A program made the translations under genes and the position numbers. Shown piece after piece: positions 63,671-64,000 of a DNA stretch of 64,000 bases; positions within the stretch are counted from its first letter, which is position 1, and every line of letters begins with the position of its first letter. The stretch is from Rhabdophis nuchalis. Its lineage: Eukaryota > Chordata > Lepidosauria > Squamata > Natricidae. The notes under the pieces were generated by a model. That model made no database searches. It was not told the DNA's origin and worked only from the letters and a program-made list of their open reading frames with translations. Location: NCBI GenBank assembly GCA_039707465.1, contig CM077653.1, positions 4,318,184 through 4,382,183 on the forward strand. The letters are read 5' to 3'.

Positions 63671-64000
63671 TCGGTGGGACAGGAGATCACATTGGCCATC
63701 TGGGAATCTTCCTTGGTGTTGCCCCTTTTTCCCCCCAACCCCTTCTATTTGGGGTCTCCACGGCAGTTGCAAACAGTGTGTGTCCGTGAGACGAAACGGG
63801 GCAGGAGTAAAGTGTGTTTTCCCAGCTGGGCTCTGGATTACTCAGAGTCAACAGGCATAAGGCGAGGCTGGCAAAATAAGACAAGCCGGCTCCTTGATAA
63901 CAAGCAGACTCATGTTGCATCTTGCCTAAAAAGAGGTGAATAGCTTCTGTAATGTTTCTCCTCCCCCCACCCCACGCATTTTCTTCCAGCCCAGAAATGC
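63671..64000. other. intronic DNA to window end
   Basis: No exon recognised. 'ttttcttccag' at 63979-63990 looks like an acceptor, but the sequence after it does not encode the expected GRIK4 residues. Confidence 0.5.

Noticed and set aside
63979..64000. Possible splice acceptor 'ttttcttccag' at the window end as the next GRIK4 exon
   Set aside because: The following bases encode Pro-Arg-Asn, not the Ala-Ala-Glu-Leu-Gly expected after the exon at 57211.

Overview
The window is vertebrate nuclear DNA, most likely from a snake or other squamate. Repeat evidence for this: many CR1/L3-type LINE 3' ends fused to pentanucleotide microsatellites (ATACA, ATTCT and ATTGT types), Sauria-type tRNA-derived SINEs, a Bov-B LINE 3' end, many short hAT elements and one SPIN-like element. 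There is no prokaryotic gene organisation. No species-level assignment is attempted.

The only host gene recognised is GRIK4 (kainate receptor subunit GluK4/KA1), on the + strand. Four consecutive internal coding exons are present: 16424-16588, 32024-32121, 41597-41762 and 57211-57389. All have AG/GT borders and compatible phases. Together they encode about 203 residues of the extracellular amino-terminal domain (roughly residues 28-230 of the human protein, recalled from memory). The signal-peptide exon lies upstream and the rest of the receptor downstream, so the window is at least 98% intron. The three complete introns are 15435, 9475 and 15448 bp.

The introns are a dense, layered transposon landscape. 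0-16.4 kb holds CR1 fragments, ATTCT/ATACA/AAT arrays, hAT elements with 8-bp target duplications, a purine tract and a TA-flanked MITE. 16.6-32 kb holds an hAT element with an internal 41-bp repeat in two copy-number states, an LTR-like family, a SINE with an amplified 67-bp module, and a four-layer nest (hAT in hAT, L1 in hAT, L2-like LINE in L1) that can be unpicked from its target duplications. 32-41.6 kb holds a long CR1 copy, an unclassified stretch, a 565-bp GA tract, Sauria SINEs, palindromic MITEs and a large foldback element. 41.8-57.2 kb holds a Ty1/copia 3' end with LTR, other LTR-like repeats, a triplicated CR1-tail/TTCC block, nested hATs, Bov-B, an L2-like LINE split by CR1, and the SPIN-like copy. 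57.4-64 kb holds L2-like and CR1 ends, an hAT element and a second 67-bp array in dimeric form.

Nearly all long open frames are shadows of simple repeats or transposons. I found no CRISPR array, prokaryotic mobile element, rRNA, functional tRNA gene or new biochemical system. The noteworthy signals are transposon biology: nesting order, two hAT families hitting the same target site, tail-seeded microsatellites, and internal tandem amplification inside MITEs and SINEs.
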